From: Promethearchaeum sp.
Lineage (GTDB): Archaea; Asgardarchaeota; Lokiarchaeia; Sigyniarchaeales; Promethearchaeaceae
Length of the DNA: 7,080 bases
Direction of reading: 5' to 3'
Assembly: GCA_030611625.1 (NCBI GenBank)
Contig: JAUWPK010000198.1
Span: forward strand, 1 to 7,080
In this document: piece after piece, positions 5,810 to 7,080 of the stretch
How the letters are laid out: each line of letters opens with the position of its first letter
Numbering within the stretch: the first letter of the stretch is position 1
Notes under the pieces: generated by a model
Database searches by the model: none
What the model was told of the DNA's origin: nothing
The model's input: the letters and a program-made list of their open reading frames with translations, nothing else
Position numbers and translations under genes: made by a program

Positions 5810-7080
5810 ATGAGTAATCTTCAAGGGAATCCATCGGTGGGAGCCGATATCGGACAAATTAATCCCGATCATATTAATGCTCGGCTATTAAAAGATATTA
5901 CGGAAATCATCGATCCTATCATTTCCTCGGCATTGCCCCAAAAACGGAGTGGTTTTTCAAACGCTGTATTCATTATCTTCCAAGTTTGCATCCTTCTTTT
6001 GACTATATCGCCCAATAAAACCGCAAATTGGATGGAACATAAATGTCATGAGAAAAATATATGTTTTCAACGATATATAACGCTTGAATTCATAAACAAG
6101 AAGAAACGCCGCTTCTTTCCCGATCAACCATCATTATCTAGATATCTAAAACGGCTGGATGATTCAGGGTACATGGAGGAGTTCTGGAATCTGGTCTTAC
6201 TTGCCCATGCACTATATTTAAAAGGAATTAACATGCTTGGGAAAAATATTAAATTGATTGCAGACTATACAGAAGAGCCTTGCAAGAAAAATAAAGATGA
6301 TTCCTATTGTTTTGGCAAAAAAGATGGAAATACGAAGTATAAAACCTTGACATTTTCCATGATTTATAGGGGTCTTCATCAGGTTATAGCAAACTTTAAG
6401 ATAAAAAAAAGACAGGATAAGCTCCCACTCTTTGAAGAAATTATCAAAACCCTCTGTGATAATGACTTCAATATTATATATATGCTCATTGATAGAGGAT
6501 TCTATCGCAAACGACTTTTATCTTTTATAAAAAAGCAAGGTATTACTGTGATTATGCCTGGGAGAAAATGTGCACAGACTGCTAGGAAAATATTAAAATA
6601 TTTGAAGAATAAAGGGACAAGATATTGTAAAGGCTTTATAAAGTTAAGCTACGTTAAGAAGATCGGCTTTCCAATATTGAACTTCGATCTGTTATTGGTT
6701 GCAAAAAGAAGTTATACCTTATCAGGAATTAAACATGATCTAAAAACAAATACGATTACTCTTGATGATGCAAGCAAGCGAATTTTCCCGTTAATTGTGA
6801 TGTTTGGAAGAAATGGTGGAGTAAGTTCCCTTCATGGTAATGAAAGTCATATCCGAGATCTTTATCGTCAGCGGTGGTTGATTGAGATCGCTTTTAGGGA
6901 GATGAATAGGCTCGGAATTTCCAGTAGAACGCGAAACCGTAATATTCGGCTGGGAATCATGGGAGCTAAGTCGCTTCTTTATAATATCTGGCAGGTACAA
7001 CGGTATCTTATCAAAAAAGAAGATCCTTCAAGTGAGGTGTTGGAATTGGATGAATTTCTAGGACGGTGTTACAATAAACG
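5810..7080 (+). CDS. IS4/ISH3-like DDE transposase (partial, 3' end off window)
   Basis: Cut-and-paste transposase of the DDE (RNase H fold) group. The frame is open from the ATG at 5810 to the window edge, 423 full codons; an in-frame TAA at 5780 rules out a longer start. The catalytic triad is readable: D152 in LIADYTEEP, D228 in YMLIDRGFYRKRL, and E359 in LYRQRWLIEIAFREMNRLG. The last is the YREK-like signature Y352-x2-R355-x3-E359-x4-R, with R355 as part of the triad region. The D228-to-E359 gap (131 residues) allows the beta-strand insertion found in IS4-type enzymes. Residues 22-145 would be the DNA-binding N-terminal part. No frameshift or stop is seen, so the copy may be active. ISH3 versus another IS4-related group is uncertain. 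Confidence 0.88.
   Translation, partial: MSNLQGNPSVGADIGQINPDHINARLLKDITEIIDPIISSALPQKRSGFSNAVFIIFQVCILLLTISPNKTANWMEHKCHEKNICFQRYITLEFINKKKRRFFPDQPSLSRYLKRLDDSGYMEEFWNLVLLAHALYLKGINMLGKNIKLIADYTEEPCKKNKDDSYCFGKKDGNTKYKTLTFSMIYRGLHQVIANFKIKKRQDKLPLFEEIIKTLCDNDFNIIYMLIDRGFYRKRLLSFIKKQGITVIMPGRKCAQTARKILKYLKNKGTRYCKGFIKLSYVKKIGFPILNFDLLLVAKRSYTLSGIKHDLKTNTITLDDASKRIFPLIVMFGRNGGVSSLHGNESHIRDLYRQRWLIEIAFREMNRLGISSRTRNRNIRLGIMGAKSLLYNIWQVQRYLIKKEDPSSEVLELDEFLGRCYNK

Larger units (their letters stand above)
5650..7080 (+). mobile_element. Insertion sequence with DDE transposase (left part; right end outside window)
   Basis: A single transposase gene with a 5' untranslated zone of about 150 bases is less AT-rich than its neighbours and uses codons such as CGG, CCC, CTC and GCC that are rare in the other genes here. 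The left boundary lies somewhere after the terminator at 5644; I could not fix it because the right end, needed to match terminal inverted repeats, is missing. An inverted repeat at 5684-5704 is in this zone. The element inserted just downstream of the surface-protein terminator without damaging that gene. Confidence 0.7.

Noticed and set aside
6791..7000. 69-codon minus-strand frame inside the transposase
   Set aside because: It lies opposite the conserved YxxRW...E catalytic region of the transposase; a shadow.

Overview
The window looks like a piece of an AT-rich archaeal chromosome. The evidence is a TFB (archaeal TFIIB-type) gene, BRE/TATA-like promoters, T-run terminators without GC hairpins, and a surface protein ending in an archaeal sorting-type tail (IPGFP, one hydrophobic helix, KSKK). 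Very low GC, Lys/Asn/Ile-rich proteins and this style of acidic surface protein suggest an Asgard (Loki/Heimdall-like) archaeon. That placement is an inference; no single marker here proves it.

Layout. On the minus strand, right to left, lie: a NapH/MauN-type membrane polyferredoxin (3235-4077), a Bcp/PrxQ thioredoxin-fold peroxidase (2632-3072), a divergent TFB (1545-2498), and a large RecB/Cas4-like iron-sulfur nuclease that runs off the left edge (1-1511). The polyferredoxin and the peroxidase each have their own promoter and T-run terminator. TFB and the nuclease are 33 bases apart and probably form one transcript. A 371-base divergent intergenic region (4078-4448) holds promoters for both flanking genes and the decayed remains of a second bcp-like gene. 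On the plus strand, 4449-5612 encodes a secreted, cysteine-free, very acidic surface protein, ending at a 12-T terminator. The right end (about 5650-7080) is the left part of an insertion sequence with an apparently intact DDE transposase, cut by the window edge.

How the parts relate. The membrane iron-sulfur protein and the peroxidase are plausibly both redox genes but are separate transcription units. The TFB-nuclease pair is the most suggestive association: a non-canonical initiation factor linked to a nuclease whose second (RNase H-like) domain seems to lack its first catalytic Asp. I see no CRISPR array, tRNA, rRNA or clear defence island. The most unusual items are the TFB-nuclease pair, the one-cysteine Bcp beside a decayed relative, and the inverted repeats flanking the TFB promoter.
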